Part shown: piece by piece, positions 63,063 to 64,000 of the stretch
Position numbering within the stretch: the stretch's first letter is position 1
Layout of the letters: each line of letters begins with the position of its first letter
Source: Candidatus Aphodovivens avistercoris
GTDB taxonomy: Bacteria; Actinomycetota; Coriobacteriia; Coriobacteriales; Eggerthellaceae
Length of the DNA: 64,000 nt
Assembly: GCA_018710945.1 (NCBI GenBank)
Contig: DVIW01000007.1
Location: 55,532-119,531, forward strand
Direction of reading: 5' to 3'
Notes under the pieces: model-generated
The model's database searches: none
What the model saw: the letters and a program-made list of their open reading frames with translations, nothing else
Told to the model about the DNA's origin: nothing
Position numbers and translations under genes: made by a program

Positions 63063-63452
63063 ATGGGCAGGCTCATAGCGCAGTTCATGAAGTTCGGGGT
63101 GGTGGGCGTCATCGCCTTTTTCATCGACTACGGGCTTTTGGCCCTGCTCACCGAGGTGTTCGGCGTGAACTACCTGGTAAGCGCCACCATCTCGTTCACC
63201 GTGTCGGTGGTGTTCAACTACCTGGCCTCGATGCGCTACGTGTTCACGCACAAGGAGGGCATGAGTCGCCGGCGCGAGTTCGCCATCTTCGTGGTGCTGT
63301 CGGTCATCGGCCTGGTCATCAACAACGCCTGCATGTGGGCGGGCGTGGAGCTTCTCGGCATCCACTACCTCATCGTGAAGATAGGCGCCACGGCCATCGT
63401 GATGGTGTGGAACTTCGTCACGCGCAAGATCTTCCTCGACGCGGGGGAATGA
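63063..63452 (+). CDS. gtrA: GtrA-family membrane protein
   Basis: A 129-residue four-helix membrane protein starting MGRLIAQFMKFGVVGVIAFF. The pattern FGVVGVIAFFIDYG, then FNYLASMRYVF and FVTRKIF, fits GtrA, a group thought to flip lipid-linked sugars. The start has GAAGGGAG upstream. It is divergent from the glycosyltransferase gene, which would make its substrate. Confidence 0.9.
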   Translation: MGRLIAQFMKFGVVGVIAFFIDYGLLALLTEVFGVNYLVSATISFTVSVVFNYLASMRYVFTHKEGMSRRREFAIFVVLSVIGLVINNACMWAGVELLGIHYLIVKIGATAIVMVWNFVTRKIFLDAGE

Positions 63453-63497
63453 TCCCGCGCCCGCCGTCTCCGACGGAGCGCGGCAGGCGCGCCGGCC

Positions 63498-64000
63498 TCA
63501 AACGCGCTTGAAGATGCTGACGACCTCCACATGGGGGGTCTGGGGGAACAGGTCCACGGGGGTGGCGCGCACCAGGCGGTAGCCGACAGCCTCGAAGCGG
63601 GCGGCGTCGCGGGCCCAGGTGGCGGGGTTGCAGCTGACGTACGCCACGCGGGCAGGGCGCGCCGCGGCTATGTCGTCGACCACCCCGTCGGCCAAGCCGG
63701 CTCGCGGAGGATCCACCACGAGCGCGTCCAGCTCGCCGAACGAAGGCAGCTCGCGCGCGGCGTCGCCGCCCACCACCTCCACGTCCACGCCGTTGGCCGC
63801 GGCGTTGCGGCGCAGGTCGCGAACGGCGGTGCCCGCCGATTCCACGGCCGCCACCTCGGCTCCCGCAGCCGCGAGCGGGACGGAGAACGTGCCGGCGCCT
63901 GCGTAAAGATCGGCCACGAAGGCCCCGGACAGGCCCCGCTCCCCGCCCAGCGCCTCCACCACCTCGGCTACCAGCTTCTCCGCCTGAGCAGTGTTCACCT
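63498..64000 (-). CDS. rlmD: 23S rRNA (uracil-5-)-methyltransferase RlmD-like, C-terminal part, cut by the window edge
   Basis: The last ~167 codons of a class I methyltransferase of the RlmCD/TrmA group. Motifs: LYAGAGTFSVPLAA (SAM-binding motif I), ALVVDPPRAGLADG with the DPPR catalytic segment, and VSCNPATWARDA where the SCNP cysteine is the catalytic nucleophile. The N-terminal TRAM domain and the rest lie outside the window. It converges on gtrA with 45 bases between stops. Confidence 0.9.
   Translation of the reverse strand, partial: VNTAQAEKLVAEVVEALGGERGLSGAFVADLYAGAGTFSVPLAAAGAEVAAVESAGTAVRDLRRNAAANGVDVEVVGGDAARELPSFGELDALVVDPPRAGLADGVVDDIAAARPARVAYVSCNPATWARDAARFEAVGYRLVRATPVDLFPQTPHVEVVSIFKRV

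Overview
The window is about 70% GC, dense, and mostly minus-strand. The gene set (paired DUF2344/radical-SAM proteins beside mre/rod genes, a group-3b [NiFe] hydrogenase, and a molybdopterin transhydroxylase-type enzyme with a ferredoxin-like subunit) fits an anaerobic high-GC actinobacterium, most likely of the Coriobacteriia/Eggerthellaceae (Eggerthella, Gordonibacter, Adlercreutzia and relatives). This placement is inferred from gene content and protein style, without a database search.

Layout. 1-22,300 is housekeeping: the start of rpe, an Ogt-like protein with alanine at the catalytic cysteine position, gpsA-plsY-der, a PDZ/radical-SAM/DUF512 protein, an M23 peptidase, a chained block ispH-plsC-cmk-aroA-tyrA, then rluB-scpB-scpA-M50 protease, a hexose-phosphate mutase, a CPA1 antiporter, trmL and an ABC-F ATPase. 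22,300-34,100 is looser: a 59-residue membrane protein, tRNA-Val with promoter and terminator, a DUF2798-like protein, purine nucleoside phosphorylase with a DUF6125 gene, a LOTUS-DUF3825 gene broken by one frameshift, prmC, prfA, trxB, degV and L-lactate dehydrogenase. 34,100-44,500 is the accessory heart of the window, all on the minus strand: Cys-rich protein, GAF histidine kinase, LuxR-type regulator, pyrogallol transhydroxylase-like large and small subunits, a small unknown, SlyD-like isomerases, zinc ribbon, VOC protein, an SDR remnant and a DASS anion transporter. 44,700-54,400 is the cell-elongation block mreB-mreC-mreD-mrdA-rodA followed by a DUF697-like protein, a TIGR03960 radical SAM protein and its DUF2344 partner. 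54,500-58,600 is a complete hydBGDA hydrogenase operon. 58,700-64,000 holds ndk, a TPR membrane protein, a cyclophilin, a large structured palindrome, tRNA-Glu, a polyprenyl-phosphate-type glycosyltransferase divergent from gtrA, and the end of rlmD.

How the genes work together. The regulated molybdoenzyme cluster probably senses and transforms a polyphenolic or related aromatic compound: a soluble two-component pair sits just upstream of the enzyme and an anion transporter downstream. The exact substrate cannot be read from sequence. The hydrogenase would couple H2 to NAD(P)H. Its catalytic subunit ends exactly at the last metal-ligand histidine, so it appears not to need the usual C-terminal proteolytic maturation. 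No prophage, insertion sequence or CRISPR array was seen.
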